A DNA stretch of 64,000 nucleotides from Fusibacter ferrireducens. Its GTDB lineage: Bacteria; Bacillota; Clostridia; Peptostreptococcales; Acidaminobacteraceae. The notes beneath the pieces were generated by a model. It saw only the letters and a list, made by a program, of their open reading frames with translations. It was not told the DNA's origin and did no database searches. Positions 35,362 through 45,055 of the stretch are shown here, in pieces. The stretch spans positions 124,001 to 188,000 of the forward strand of contig NZ_JADKNH010000011.1 in assembly GCF_015352425.1 (NCBI RefSeq), in the 5' to 3' direction. Positions within the stretch are counted from its first letter, which is position 1; the number at the start of each line of letters is the position of its first letter. Made by a program: the position numbers and the translations under genes.

Positions 35362-35441
35362 AGTGAAGCCTAAATAGCTTTCGTAGGTTCCTTCCGCAGT
35401 GAGCGAGGACTAGAACCGAAGAAAGCTATTTAGGCTTCACT
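35362..35441. repeat. 80-bp element with 21-bp perfect terminal inverted repeats
   Basis: AGTGAAGCCTAAATAGCTTTC at the left pairs perfectly with its complement at the right end, with an inner GGTTC/GAACC pair. The loop contains GCAGTGAGCGAGGACTAG, distantly like the tail of the 122-bp repeats. It lies in the 35248-35537 gap, which otherwise holds two GTTGTGGC direct repeats and a weak hairpin (ACAAAA/TTTTGT, 35255-35272) after hemW. Confidence 0.8.
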
Positions 35442-35499
35442 ATTCCAACACTAAAATTTTAACGAAATGTAAATAGAGTATAAATATTAAAAAAGAAGG

Positions 35500-35528
35500 T
35501 TGACAACTCAACTGGTTGGCGGTATATT
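35500..35528 (+). promoter_or_regulatory. hrcA operon promoter
   Basis: TTGACA at 35500 and TATATT at 35523 with a 17-base spacer, a strong sigma-A type promoter just upstream of CIRCE. Confidence 0.75.
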
Positions 35529-35537
35529 ATATATAGA

Positions 35538-35564
35538 TTAGCACTCCTTAAAGATGAGTGCTAA
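35538..35564. promoter_or_regulatory. CIRCE operator (HrcA-binding site)
   Basis: TTAGCACTC, 9 bases, GAGTGCTAA is a perfect match to the CIRCE consensus. It covers the transcription start region of hrcA, so HrcA should repress its own operon hrcA-grpE-dnaK-dnaJ until heat titrates it. Confidence 0.97.
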
Positions 35565-35582
35565 CAAAAAGGTGGTGACAAG

Positions 35583-36608
35583 ATGTTATCAGAAAGGCAA
35601 CTCCGCATCTTAGAGGCAATCATCGTAGACTTTATCGACACAGCTCAACCGGTGGGTTCTAGAACCATTTCTAAAAAATATCCTTTGGGCATAAGTTCAG
35701 CAACGATTAGAAACGAGATGGCAGATCTAGAGGAACTGGGGTATTTAGAACAGCCGCACACATCGGCTGGAAGAGTGCCTTCGGAACTTGGCTATCGGCT
35801 GTATGTGGATTCACTGACAAATCTGCACACAATCGGAACAGAGCAGAAGGAATTGATTCAATCTCTTCTTTTAAAAAGAATTATTGAAGCCAATGATATT
35901 GCAGATCAATCTGCTAAAATATTAGCTGATTTTACTGGATTAGTAGCTGTGGTGACCATTCCTCAATTTAATAAGTGTCGTTTGGCAAATTTTAAAATGG
36001 TAAAGGTTACGGACACAAAAGTGCTTCTAATTTTAGTAACAGATAATGGTATTGTCAAAAATGTTCAACTGGGCATATCTAATACGGATCAATATATTTT
36101 GGATAAGATATCTGATACAATGCTCAGTTTTCTGATGGGTGAGACCATTAAGAATATTGATGTACGTTTGATATCAAAGTTAAAGGAAAAACTGAGTTCG
36201 TTTGGCGATATCGTAGATTATTTGATTCCTATACTGAAAGATGCCTTTAAAAATTTGGATGATAATGAGATCCATGTCGCTGGAGAGCAAAATATTCTAT
36301 CTATATTGGAATTTTCTGAATCTGAAAGAGCAAAACAAATTTTCAACTTTTTAAAGTCATCTGAAAATTTAAAAGCATTGGCACAGACGATGGATACGAG
36401 TAAACTTTCCATAAAAATCGGTACCGAAATTGGCATAAAAGAATTAGAAGATTGTAGTGTCATTTCCTCTATGTACAAAGTTGATGGCAAAAACGAAGGC
36501 AAAATTTTAGTGATTGGGCCTAAGCGTATCGATTATGGTTCGGTGATATCCATTGTAAATTATATTAGCAATACATTATCAGATTTATTTTCTGGTATAT
36601 ATTTATAA
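35583..36608 (+). CDS. hrcA: Heat-inducible transcription repressor HrcA
   Basis: HrcA binds CIRCE and represses the class I heat-shock genes. The 341-residue protein has an N-terminal winged helix (LSERQLRILEAII, PVGSRTISKKY, SSATIRNEMADLEELGYLEQ, HTSAGRVPS) and the HrcA GAF-like C-terminal domain. It is the first gene of the operon, preceded by GGTGG and a CIRCE element. Confidence 0.97.
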   Translation: MLSERQLRILEAIIVDFIDTAQPVGSRTISKKYPLGISSATIRNEMADLEELGYLEQPHTSAGRVPSELGYRLYVDSLTNLHTIGTEQKELIQSLLLKRIIEANDIADQSAKILADFTGLVAVVTIPQFNKCRLANFKMVKVTDTKVLLILVTDNGIVKNVQLGISNTDQYILDKISDTMLSFLMGETIKNIDVRLISKLKEKLSSFGDIVDYLIPILKDAFKNLDDNEIHVAGEQNILSILEFSESERAKQIFNFLKSSENLKALAQTMDTSKLSIKIGTEIGIKELEDCSVISSMYKVDGKNEGKILVIGPKRIDYGSVISIVNYISNTLSDLFSGIYL

Positions 36609-36667
36609 GAAATTCAACAATAGAACCTTAGTAAATGTAAGTAAAAACGTAAAAGAGGATGAGACAA

Positions 36668-37273
36668 ATGACTAAAAAAAAGAAGGAAAAAGCGGACATC
36701 GAAGACATCGTAAAAGATCAAGAAGAAACTCTAGTTGATCAAGAAGAAGCAATCTCTAAAGAAGCAGTTGATAGCGACTCTCAAACGCCCGTTGAAGAAG
36801 CTTCTGAAGATGATAAAGGTGAGGGAAATGAGGCGCAAGATTTGAAAGCAGAAGTACAAAACTTAAATGACCGTTATCTAAGATTAAATGCAGAATTTCA
36901 AAATTATAGAAAACGTGTTGAAAAGGAAAAAACAGACATCTTCAAATATGGCAATGAAAAACTTATTATTGAAATGTTGCCTATTATGGATAACTTTGAA
37001 AGAGCATTGTCTTCCTTTGAAGAAGATCACGCAGAAGATAAAGTATTAAGTGGTGTTAAAATGATAAAAAAATCATTGGATGATTTCTTTGAAAAAAATG
37101 GTGTTAAAAAGATAGAAGCTGTAAATACACCTTTTGATCCTGACAAGCATCATGCAGTAATGACTGAGGCAGTAGAAGGTGTAGAGGGTGAAACGGTGGT
37201 AGCTGTATTTCAAGAAGGCTATACACTTGGTGATAAAGTCATTAGACCTAGTATGGTTAAAGTATCATCTTAA
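36668..37273 (+). CDS. grpE: Nucleotide exchange factor GrpE
   Basis: GrpE releases ADP from DnaK. The 201-residue protein has an acidic disordered N-terminus (about 1-55), a long dimerising coiled coil (DLKAEVQNLNDRYLRLNAEF, FQNYRKRVEKEK), and the C-terminal beta domain with FDPDKHHAV and GYTLGDKVIRPSMVKV. The ATG at 36668 is favoured because AGAGGATGAG is correctly spaced. It is in the hrcA operon. Confidence 0.96.
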   Translation: MTKKKKEKADIEDIVKDQEETLVDQEEAISKEAVDSDSQTPVEEASEDDKGEGNEAQDLKAEVQNLNDRYLRLNAEFQNYRKRVEKEKTDIFKYGNEKLIIEMLPIMDNFERALSSFEEDHAEDKVLSGVKMIKKSLDDFFEKNGVKKIEAVNTPFDPDKHHAVMTEAVEGVEGETVVAVFQEGYTLGDKVIRPSMVKVSS

Positions 37274-37362
37274 TAAGCTGTAATTTTAAGATAAAAACCT
37301 TAAAAACAAGATGAACTCAAAATAGAAAAATGGAAAGTTAAAATTATAAGGAGGCAATTGCA

Positions 37363-39177
37363 ATGGCTAAAATTATTGGCATCGATTTAGGGACTACAAA
37401 CTCATGTGTATCTGTATTAGAAGGTGGAGAAGCTGTCGTTATTCCTAACGCAGAAGGGAATAGAACAACACCGTCAATTGTTGCATTTACAAAAACAGGT
37501 GAAAGACTCGTTGGAGAAACTGCGAAGAGACAAGCAATTACAAATCCAGATAGAACAATCATTTCAATTAAGAGAGAGATGGGTAGAGATCACAAAGTTA
37601 AAATTGACGACAAAGTTTACTCTCCACAAGAAATCTCTGCAATGATTCTTCAAAAATTAAAAGCAGATGCAGAAAGTTATCTAGGAGAAACAGTTACGGA
37701 AGCGGTTATTACAGTACCTGCTTACTTTACTGACTCTCAAAGACAGGCGACAAAAGATGCAGGTAAAATTGCTGGTTTAGATGTAAAAAGAATTATCAAT
37801 GAACCAACGGCAGCTTCTTTATCGTATGGATTGGACAAAACGGATAAGCAACATAAAATCATGGTATTCGACCTTGGTGGTGGTACATTTGATGTTTCCA
37901 TACTTGAAATTGGCGATGGCGTCTTCGAAGTATTAGCAACAAATGGTAACAACCATTTAGGTGGTGATGACTTTGATAAAATTGTCATGGATCATTTGGC
38001 AGAAGTATTCAAATCAGAACATGGCGTAGATTTAAGAAACGATAAAATGGCACTTCAAAGATTAAAAGAAGCTGCTGAAAAAGCAAAAAAAGAGTTATCT
38101 ACAACTCAATCTACTAACATCAATTTACCTTTCATCACTGCAACTGCGGAAGGTCCATTACATTTAAACATTGACTTAACACGTTCTAAATTTGAACAAT
38201 TGACAAAAGGTTTAGTAGACAAAACAATGGAACCAACTAAAAAAGCACTTAAAGATGCAGGTTTAAATCCAAGTGATATTGAACAAGTTATCTTAGTAGG
38301 GGGTTCCACAAGAATTCCTGCTGTACAAGATGCAGTAAAGAAATTTACCAACAAAGAGCCTCATAAAGGCGTAAACCCTGATGAATGTGTTGCACTTGGT
38401 GCGGCAATTCAAGGTGGTGTTCTTTCTGGAGACGTTAAAGACGTATTGTTACTTGACGTTACACCATTATCATTAGGTATCGAAACATTGGGTAGTGTAT
38501 TCACTAAATTAATTGAGAGAAACACAACGATTCCAACTAAGAAAAGCCAAGTTTTCTCAACTGCTGCTGACAATCAAACGGCTGTTGACATTCACGTACT
38601 ACAAGGTGAAAGACAAATGGCTAGCGACAATGTAACACTTGGTAGATTCCAGTTAGACGGTATTCCACCAGCAAGAAGAGGTGTGCCACAAGTTGAAGTT
38701 ACATTTGATATCGATGCAAATGGTATCGTTAATGTAAGTGCAAAAGACTTGGGTACAGGAAAAGTTCAACACATTACAATTACTGCTTCAACTCATTTGT
38801 CTGAAGAAGAAATTGAGAAAAAAGTAAAAGAAGCTGAGTTACATGCTGAAGAAGATCGTAAGAAAAAAGAATTGATTGAAGAAAGAAATAAAGCAGATAA
38901 CATGATTTATGAAATTGAAAAATCAATGACAGATCTTGGTGACGAAGTTACAGAAGATGAAAAAGCAGATATTAATGCTAAAATAGAAAAATTAAAAGCG
39001 TCAATGGCTACAGACGACGTGGAAACTATGAAAGCTGATTTTGAAGCACTTACTAATGCATTCCAACCGTTGGCACAAAAACTTTACTCTAAAGGTCAAG
39101 CTGAACAAGGACCGCAAGATATGGGTCAAGCTCCAGATGATAATGTTGACGAAGCGGATTATGAAGTGGTAGACTAA
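37363..39177 (+). CDS. dnaK: Chaperone DnaK (Hsp70)
   Basis: The 604-residue protein has the nucleotide-binding domain (1-355; [47 protein letters not shown]) and a substrate-binding domain plus lid, ending in ADYEVVD. The Gram-positive type lacks the roughly 24-residue insertion in the N-terminal quadrant. AAGGAGG precedes the ATG. It is CIRCE controlled with hrcA and grpE. Confidence 0.98.
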   Translation: MAKIIGIDLGTTNSCVSVLEGGEAVVIPNAEGNRTTPSIVAFTKTGERLVGETAKRQAITNPDRTIISIKREMGRDHKVKIDDKVYSPQEISAMILQKLKADAESYLGETVTEAVITVPAYFTDSQRQATKDAGKIAGLDVKRIINEPTAASLSYGLDKTDKQHKIMVFDLGGGTFDVSILEIGDGVFEVLATNGNNHLGGDDFDKIVMDHLAEVFKSEHGVDLRNDKMALQRLKEAAEKAKKELSTTQSTNINLPFITATAEGPLHLNIDLTRSKFEQLTKGLVDKTMEPTKKALKDAGLNPSDIEQVILVGGSTRIPAVQDAVKKFTNKEPHKGVNPDECVALGAAIQGGVLSGDVKDVLLLDVTPLSLGIETLGSVFTKLIERNTTIPTKKSQVFSTAADNQTAVDIHVLQGERQMASDNVTLGRFQLDGIPPARRGVPQVEVTFDIDANGIVNVSAKDLGTGKVQHITITASTHLSEEEIEKKVKEAELHAEEDRKKKELIEERNKADNMIYEIEKSMTDLGDEVTEDEKADINAKIEKLKASMATDDVETMKADFEALTNAFQPLAQKLYSKGQAEQGPQDMGQAPDDNVDEADYEVVD

Positions 39178-39184
39178 TAAACAG

Positions 39185-39200
39185 GGCACCTTCGGGTGCC
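39185..39200 (+). terminator. Hairpin between dnaK and dnaJ
   Basis: GGCACC-TTCG-GGTGCC is a very stable UUCG tetraloop hairpin. No long T run follows, so it may partly attenuate or process the mRNA between dnaK and dnaJ and not stop it. Confidence 0.6.
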
Positions 39201-39242
39201 TTGCACTTATAAAACGGTTTCAACAAGAAAGGCGGAATTTTA

Positions 39243-40418
39243 GTGAGTAAAAGCGATTATTATGAGTTGTTGGGTGTCGAACGCGGTGCAGATGAAAACG
39301 AACTCAAAAAAGCTTATAGAAAACTTGCGATGAAATACCATCCTGATAGAAATCCTGATAATGCTGAAGCAGAAGCTAAATTTAAAGAAGTTAATGAAGC
39401 TTATGAAGTTTTAAGCGATCCAGAAAAGAGACGTTTATACGATCAATTTGGACATGCAGGTGTAAATCAGAATGGTGGAGCAGGTGGTGGCTTCAGCGGC
39501 TTTGACGGTTTCGGCGGCTTTGAGGATATCATAAATGAGATGTTTGGTGGTTTTGGCGGTTTCTCTTCCTCTTCATCAAGGCGTAATGGTCCGAGAAAAG
39601 GTGCAGACATAAGAGCTGATATCACTTTAACATTTGAAGAAGCTGCATTTGGCGTTAAAAAGAAAATTGAATTCTTGAGAACTGAAGAATGCGATGTTTG
39701 TAATGGCGCCGGAAACGAACCAGGTACATCCTCACATACTTGTACAGCATGTAATGGAAAAGGTGAAGTGAGATACTCACAAAGATCACTTTTTGGAGAA
39801 TCCATCAGTGTAAAACCATGTACGGCATGTAAAGGTAAAGGTGAAATTTTTGATAAGCCATGCCATCAATGTAAAGGTCACGGCAAGATCAAAAAAAGGA
39901 ATTCTAAAGAAGTTGACATTCCGGCAGGTGTTTTTCATGGCGCAAACATGCAACTTAGGGGTGAAGGTGATTTAGGTCAAAATGGTGGACCACGTGGCGA
40001 TGTGATCGTCGTGATTAGAGTGACACCACATAAACACTTTACACGAGATGGCAACGACATCTACTATGACTTAAACATCACTTATGCACAAGCGGTGCTG
40101 GGTGCTGAAGTCATGGTGCCAACCTTAGATGGCAAGGCTAAGTTTGTTATTCCTGAAGGTACACCAAGTGGCAAACAATTTAAACTTAAAGGGAAAGGCG
40201 TTCCAGTTCTCAATGGCTATGGCAGGGGCGACCAATACGTTAGAGTGATTGTAGAGATCCCTAAAGGCCTTAATAAAAAACAAAAAGAACTCCTTGAAGC
40301 TTTTGAGGCTGAAATGACTGGCAAAAAAACAAGTCATTCTGGCACTGAGGAGAACTTAAAGAGTAAAAAAAAAAATGACAAAGGATTCTTAGGTAAAATG
40401 AAGGATGCTTTGAGTTAA
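39243..40418 (+). CDS. dnaJ: Chaperone DnaJ (Hsp40)
   Basis: The 391-residue protein has a J domain with HPD (33-35), a Gly/Phe-rich region (about 75-115), and four CxxCxGxG zinc motifs ([32 protein letters not shown]). A C-terminal peptide-binding domain follows. The start is GTG with AAGGCGG upstream. The lysine-rich C-terminal tail is slightly longer than usual. It closes the heat-shock genes. Confidence 0.97.
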   Translation: MSKSDYYELLGVERGADENELKKAYRKLAMKYHPDRNPDNAEAEAKFKEVNEAYEVLSDPEKRRLYDQFGHAGVNQNGGAGGGFSGFDGFGGFEDIINEMFGGFGGFSSSSSRRNGPRKGADIRADITLTFEEAAFGVKKKIEFLRTEECDVCNGAGNEPGTSSHTCTACNGKGEVRYSQRSLFGESISVKPCTACKGKGEIFDKPCHQCKGHGKIKKRNSKEVDIPAGVFHGANMQLRGEGDLGQNGGPRGDVIVVIRVTPHKHFTRDGNDIYYDLNITYAQAVLGAEVMVPTLDGKAKFVIPEGTPSGKQFKLKGKGVPVLNGYGRGDQYVRVIVEIPKGLNKKQKELLEAFEAEMTGKKTSHSGTEENLKSKKKNDKGFLGKMKDALS

Positions 40419-40622
40419 CAACATTTGAGTCATCTCTCGATGTCTCAAAGCGATTTTCGCTGACGCTGTTTGAGGTTGAACATCCCTCTTCACAGCTTTC
40501 GGCTCAAATCTTGCATACAACAACATTTGAGTCATCTCTCGATGTCTCAAAACGATTTTCGCTGACGCTGTTTGAGGTTGAACACCCCTCTTCACAGCTT
40601 TCGGCTCAAATCTTGTTGTTTT
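40419..40622. repeat. Two tandem 102-bp repeats after dnaJ
   Basis: Copies start at 40419 and 40521 and differ at few positions. Each contains facing TTTGAG/CTCAAA arms, so the transcript can fold extensively. The same family appears once, degenerate and inverted, near 21917-22030. Confidence 0.9.
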
Positions 40623-40631
40623 AATCAAAAG

Positions 40632-40661
40632 AAATCTCTTGTTGATCAAGAGATTTTTTTT
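40632..40661 (+). terminator. Terminator after the dnaJ repeats
   Basis: AAATCTCTTG / CAAGAGATTT with a 5-base loop and T run. It ends the heat-shock operon just before the prmA promoter. Confidence 0.85.
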
Positions 40662-40688
40662 GTAAAAAAGACGATTATCAGATATAAT
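40660..40688 (+). promoter_or_regulatory. prmA promoter
   Basis: TTGTAA and TATAAT with a 17-base spacer, about 85 bases upstream of the prmA start. Confidence 0.6.
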
Positions 40689-40772
40689 CAATATGCAACT
40701 CAAATAAATACTATGGTAGATAGAGAGATTGTTTCAAGGTCTAGAGGATACCGTGAAAATAAGGAGCAAGAT

Positions 40773-41705
40773 ATGAGCTGGTTTGAAATAAAAATAAAGA
40801 CAAGTGAAATAGCAATAGAAGCTGTTTCTAACATACTCTGTGATGCTGGCGCTGGTGGTGTGATGATTTTAAACCCAAACGATCCAGACTTTCACAACCA
40901 ATCAGAAGGTAAGTGGGATTATTATGATCCGCAAAATATAAAACTTGATTTTGAAGGGGTTTTAGTGACTGGATATATTGAAAAAGAAACCATTGAAGCG
41001 TCTATTGGAATGATTAAAGAACGTATTTCCCAATTAAAAGCGTTTGGCCTAGATCCAGGATTAGGTGAATTATCCTATGAGATCGTTGATCCTAAGGATT
41101 GGGAAAACGAATGGAAGAAGTATTTTAAACCGATTCGCCTTGGAAATCATATGGTTGTCAAACCAACATGGGAAACTTTTGAGGCGCATGAAGATGATAT
41201 TATAATTGAAATTGATCCCGGCAACGCCTTTGGATCAGGAACACATGAGACCACTTCAATGTGTATTGAGATGATTGAAAAATACATGAAAAGTACGGAT
41301 ACAGTTATAGATGTAGGCTGTGGCAGCGGTATCTTATCCATTGCGGCAGGCTTGTTAGGGGCTCAAAGAGTACTTGCTGTTGATATCGACGAAAATGCTG
41401 TAAGAACGGCTAAAGAAAACTTGGCACACAATGGGTTAAGTGAAATATCTGACGTAAGACAAGGCGATCTTGTTTCTGTTATTTCAGAAAAAGGCGATCT
41501 AGTCGTTGCCAATATCATCGCAGAAATAATCGTTATGCTTGTGGATGACATCGATAAAGTCCTCAAGGAAAAGGCTTATTTCATCGCTTCTGGCATAATC
41601 TTAAGTCGCATTAAAATGGTGACAGATAAACTAGAAGCCTCAGGATTTAAAATACTCGAAGTTATAGAAAAAGGCGAATGGGCAGTTGTCGTTTCACAAA
41701 AATAG
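40773..41705 (+). CDS. prmA: Ribosomal protein L11 methyltransferase
   Basis: PrmA trimethylates L11. The 310-residue protein has an N-terminal substrate-recognition domain (MSWFEIKIKTSEIAIEAVSN), a linker with DWENEWKKYFKP, the family hallmark IDPGNAFGSGTHETTSMC, and SAM motif I DVGCGSGILSIAA. The start at 40773 has AAGGAG. An in-frame ORF extends upstream to 40572, but that part covers the repeat, terminator and promoter. Confidence 0.96.
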   Translation: MSWFEIKIKTSEIAIEAVSNILCDAGAGGVMILNPNDPDFHNQSEGKWDYYDPQNIKLDFEGVLVTGYIEKETIEASIGMIKERISQLKAFGLDPGLGELSYEIVDPKDWENEWKKYFKPIRLGNHMVVKPTWETFEAHEDDIIIEIDPGNAFGSGTHETTSMCIEMIEKYMKSTDTVIDVGCGSGILSIAAGLLGAQRVLAVDIDENAVRTAKENLAHNGLSEISDVRQGDLVSVISEKGDLVVANIIAEIIVMLVDDIDKVLKEKAYFIASGIILSRIKMVTDKLEASGFKILEVIEKGEWAVVVSQK

Positions 41706-41723
41706 AGGGTTGGAGCATTAGAA

Positions 41724-42485
41724 ATGTATAAATTTTTTTTAAATCAAGAAGATGTCATAGAAGAAAACCATATCATTCTCAATCATGCGGACTCAGTGAG
41801 ACATCTTGAAAAATCGTTGCGGATCAAAAGCGGTGAATTGATCACACTGAGTACAGGTGCGCTCAGCTATATTGGCAAAGTAACCGAAGTGACTCCTCAA
41901 ATGATCAAATTGGAAATTGTAGATAGACATGAAGCTCAAAATGAGTCCCCACTAAAAATAGATCTGTACCAATGTCTACCTAAAGGACAAAAATTGGAAC
42001 TGATCATACAGAAGAATGTTGAGCTGGGGGTTAGAGATTTTTATCTTGTGGCATCTAAAAGATGCATTGTTGAATACAAAGGCAAAGATATTCAAAAGAA
42101 ACTGGATCGACTTGACAAAATTGCACTGGAAGCGGCTAAACAATCCAAGCGTGATTATATCTCCACTGTGAAAGCGGTTTTACCCATTGAAAAGTTGGGG
42201 ACAGCACTATCAGAATACGATCTTGTACTCATCTTATACGAATCTGAAGAAAACCTTTTCATAAACGATGTACTCAAAGCTATTGGACCTAATGAACTGA
42301 AGACAATAGCTGTGATCGTTGGACCAGAAGGTGGATTTGAACCCAGTGAAATAGAATTTCTAAAAGCAAATGGCGCACAAATCGTCACTCTAGGCAAGCG
42401 CATACTAAGAACTGAAACTGCAGGGTTTACCTGTGTGACATGTCTTCAATATGCCGTTGGAGATCTGTCATCAAGAACAAAGTAG
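41724..42485 (+). CDS. rsmE: 16S rRNA m3U1498 methyltransferase RsmE
   Basis: This 253-residue SPOUT-fold enzyme has an N-terminal PUA-like domain (HADSVRHLEKSLRIKSGE) and the C-terminal knot with VIVGPEGGFEPSEIEFLK and LGKRILRTETAG, which are RsmE signatures. It follows prmA after 18 bases, the usual order. Confidence 0.95.
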   Translation: MYKFFLNQEDVIEENHIILNHADSVRHLEKSLRIKSGELITLSTGALSYIGKVTEVTPQMIKLEIVDRHEAQNESPLKIDLYQCLPKGQKLELIIQKNVELGVRDFYLVASKRCIVEYKGKDIQKKLDRLDKIALEAAKQSKRDYISTVKAVLPIEKLGTALSEYDLVLILYESEENLFINDVLKAIGPNELKTIAVIVGPEGGFEPSEIEFLKANGAQIVTLGKRILRTETAGFTCVTCLQYAVGDLSSRTK

Positions 42486-42516
42486 ACCTTATTTATATAA
42501 CAGTGAGGTGAATAAG

Positions 42517-42864
42517 ATGAAAGGTAGCTTTTCTGAGGTTAAACGATTTCAAGTGAAACCCGATAAACTGACTGAATTTGAAACATTGATAACGACAATA
42601 GCTGACGACCAAAGACAGCAAATAGGTTGTATTGACATCAAATATTTAAAGCGTTTTTTTACCATTGATGGTGTCAAGAGTGGAGAACCGCCTCGAGAGT
42701 TAACCAGAATTGTTAAGTGTGTTAAGTATTTTTCTTATTGGGAATTCGACAATAAGGAGAATTACGGCAAAGCGACTGAATGGTTTTTTAAAAAATATTA
42801 TAAGGATATTCAAAAGTTGCTCATCATGCCTTTTGATATTAACTGCGGATATTCTATATACTAA
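42517..42864 (+). CDS. Small conserved-looking protein, possibly ABM-like fold
   Basis: This 115-residue protein starts MKGSFSEVKRFQVKPDKLTE. The pattern (a first strand, 'VKPDKLTEFETLI', a helix, 'YWEFDNKENY') resembles the dimeric alpha+beta barrel of antibiotic-biosynthesis-monooxygenase-like proteins, which bind small ligands. That is inference from the pattern only. The start at 42517 follows GTGAGGTG. It is in the prmA-rsmE-mtaB unit. Confidence 0.65.
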   Translation: MKGSFSEVKRFQVKPDKLTEFETLITTIADDQRQQIGCIDIKYLKRFFTIDGVKSGEPPRELTRIVKCVKYFSYWEFDNKENYGKATEWFFKKYYKDIQKLLIMPFDINCGYSIY

Positions 42865-42898
42865 AAACTATATTCATTATAAGAGGGAATATTTCTAA

Positions 42899-44269
42899 AT
42901 GGAAAAAAATAGCGATAGAAAAGCAAATCAAAATATAAGTGGAAACGAAATTTATGAAAAAAATAATACCGTGAGTTTCATGACCCTAGGTTGCAAAACA
43001 AATCAATATGAAACAGATGCCTTAATGGATCTTTTCTACAATCATAGATTTGAAATTGTGGAATTTGATGATTATGCAGACGTATATGTGATCAACACGT
43101 GTACTGTAACGAATGTGGGAGATCAAAAATCTAGACAAATGATCCGAAGAGCTAAAAAGAATAATCCAGATGCAATTGTGGTTGTTGTAGGCTGTTATGC
43201 TCAAATATCACCAGAAGAAGTCTCTGCAATTCAAGGTGTTGATATCATCGTAGGTACTGATGCACGTGGTGACATCATTAAATATATTGAGGACTATCAA
43301 AATGGGTTAACTGAAAAACCCTATGTGATTGTGAACGATATCATGAAAATTAAACAATTTGAAGAATTGACTTTAAAACACATTAAAGAACACACAAGAG
43401 CCTTTATAAAAATTCAAGAGGGTTGTAATCAATTTTGCTCATACTGCATCATCCCGTATGCAAGAGGGCAAGTGAGAAGTCGATCTCTTGAAAACATCAT
43501 AACGGAAATATCAGAACTTGCGCTGCAAGGCTATAAAGAATTCGTATTAACAGGTATTCACATTGGTTCATATGGCCTTGATTTTAAAAACATTGCTTTG
43601 ATCGATCTACTTGAAGCCATTCAAAAAATCGAAGGTGTAGAGCGCATTCGATTGGGTTCAATTGAACCCAGATTGATTACAAGCACATTTATTGAGCGCT
43701 TAAAACCCCTTGATAAAGTTTGTGATCATTTTCATTTATCCCTCCAAAGTGGTTCGGATACCGTGCTTAAAAGGATGAATAGAAAGTATTGTACGACAGA
43801 GTATATGCAGGCCGTTACAGCACTTCGTCAAGTATATTCAACCCCCTCTATTACAACAGACATCATTGTTGGATTTCCAGGGGAAACGGATGAAGAATTC
43901 AAAGAAACATTTGATTTTGTAAAACAGATTCAATTCAGTGAAATCCATGTGTTTAAGTTTTCTAAAAGAGAGAGTACACCAGCGGCAAAAATGCCAAAAC
44001 AGATCGATGGAGAAGTAAAAAAGAAACGCAGTGAAGCACTGATAGCATTGGGAGCAACATTGGAAAGTGAGTATAGATCCAGCTATATCGGTAAGTCGCT
44101 TGAAGTTTTATTTGAGACCTACAAATCGGGCAAATGGATTGGACACACAACGAATTATATCAAGGTTGTCGTTCCAGATAGACCAGAGTTGGATTTGATT
44201 AAAAAGATTTGTAAAGTGAGCATTGAAACCTTAGATAGTCATCAACTTATTGGCAAAATTATTTCATAA
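42899..44269 (+). CDS. mtaB: tRNA t6A37 methylthiotransferase MtaB
   Basis: MtaB converts t6A37 to ms2t6A in tRNAs reading ANN codons. The 456-residue protein has an N-terminal UPF0004 domain (FMTLGCKTNQYETDAL, NTCTVTNVGDQKSRQ, VVGCYAQ) holding the second Fe-S cluster, a radical-SAM core with CNQFCSYCIIPYARG, and a C-terminal TRAM domain. The MtaB type (and not MiaB or RimO) is indicated by GCKTNQYE and IPYARG. AGAGGG precedes the ATG. Confidence 0.93.
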   Translation: MEKNSDRKANQNISGNEIYEKNNTVSFMTLGCKTNQYETDALMDLFYNHRFEIVEFDDYADVYVINTCTVTNVGDQKSRQMIRRAKKNNPDAIVVVVGCYAQISPEEVSAIQGVDIIVGTDARGDIIKYIEDYQNGLTEKPYVIVNDIMKIKQFEELTLKHIKEHTRAFIKIQEGCNQFCSYCIIPYARGQVRSRSLENIITEISELALQGYKEFVLTGIHIGSYGLDFKNIALIDLLEAIQKIEGVERIRLGSIEPRLITSTFIERLKPLDKVCDHFHLSLQSGSDTVLKRMNRKYCTTEYMQAVTALRQVYSTPSITTDIIVGFPGETDEEFKETFDFVKQIQFSEIHVFKFSKRESTPAAKMPKQIDGEVKKKRSEALIALGATLESEYRSSYIGKSLEVLFETYKSGKWIGHTTNYIKVVVPDRPELDLIKKICKVSIETLDSHQLIGKIIS

Positions 44270-44284
44270 AATAATAAAAATATT

Positions 44285-44313
44285 TTGTGACTCTCAATAA
44301 AATTTGATATAAT
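44285..44313 (+). promoter_or_regulatory. Promoter upstream of the HIT gene
   Basis: TTGTGA and TATAAT with 17 bases between and a TGA just before the -10. Confidence 0.6.
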
Positions 44314-44399
44314 TAAGTAGATGATAGTCCTAATACTTTTTAGGATTTGTTGTCTTGTAATAGTTAAGTGAATTCAGACCTATGAGAGGAGGTGTTATA

Positions 44400-44741
44400 G
44401 TGGATTGTATATTTTGTAAGATTATAAACGGCGAAATTCCTTCGTCTAAAGTTTATGAAGATGACTTAGTCTATGCATTTGAAGACATCAATCCGAGTGC
44501 GCCCGTCCATGTTCTCATAGTCCCAAAAGAGCATATTGCATCGTTGGAAGAATTGGATGAGGGGCACACAAGCCTCATTGGACATTTGCATCTCGTGGCA
44601 TCTAAGATTGCCAAAGAACGACAGATCAATGAGAGTGGATACCGTTTGCTTACAAATGTTGGTAAAGACGGAGGTCAAAGTGTTTTTCATCTTCATTATC
44701 ATTTGCTTGGCGGCAGAAATTTACAGTGGCCACCAGGTTAA
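44400..44741 (+). CDS. hinT: HIT-family protein (HinT-like)
   Basis: This 113-residue histidine-triad hydrolase acts on adenosine phosphoramidates or acyl-AMP. The sequence has DCIFCKIINGEIPSSKVYED, INPSAPVHVLIVPKEH and the triad HLHYHLLGG. The start is GTG at 44400 with AGGAGG about 9 bases upstream. It lies between mtaB and rpsU as in many Clostridia. Confidence 0.94.
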   Translation: MDCIFCKIINGEIPSSKVYEDDLVYAFEDINPSAPVHVLIVPKEHIASLEELDEGHTSLIGHLHLVASKIAKERQINESGYRLLTNVGKDGGQSVFHLHYHLLGGRNLQWPPG

Positions 44742-44759
44742 AATGGCACTAAAAATGTA

Positions 44760-44788
44760 TTGCAATAATACTAATTTTAGTGTATAAT
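44760..44788 (+). promoter_or_regulatory. rpsU promoter
   Basis: TTGCAA and TATAAT with a 17-base spacer, right after the hinT stop. Confidence 0.65.
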
Positions 44789-44857
44789 AACGAAGTATGT
44801 TCTAGGTACATTCCTCTGTACTATTAAAGAATCTATTAACGGAGGGAGGGAATGTGT

Positions 44858-45040
44858 ATGTCTGGCATCAAAGTAGGAGAAAATGAAAGCATTGATAGTG
44901 CTTTAAAGAGATTTAAAAGAGAGACTTCAAAAGCTGGCGTAATGGCTGAAATCAAGAAAAGAAGACATTACGAAAAGCCTAGTGTAAAGCGTAAGAAAAA
45001 ATCTGAAGCAGCTAGAAAGAAAAAAAGACGTCAAGCTTAG
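44858..45040 (+). CDS. rpsU: 30S ribosomal protein S21
   Basis: This 60-residue basic protein reads [20 protein letters not shown] and ends in a Lys/Arg run. S21 helps mRNA binding on the small subunit. The second ATG (44858) is preferred over 44852 because the GGAGGGAGGG site would nearly touch the first. It is followed after 15 bases by yqeY. Confidence 0.95.
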   Translation: MSGIKVGENESIDSALKRFKRETSKAGVMAEIKKRRHYEKPSVKRKKKSEAARKKKRRQA

Positions 45041-45055
45041 AGAGAGGGTGAAAAT

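Noticed and set aside
40389-40703. 104-residue minus-strand frame with an internal duplication
   Set aside because: The duplication is simply the 102-bp DNA repeat read through; it has no ribosome-binding site and crosses the prmA promoter.
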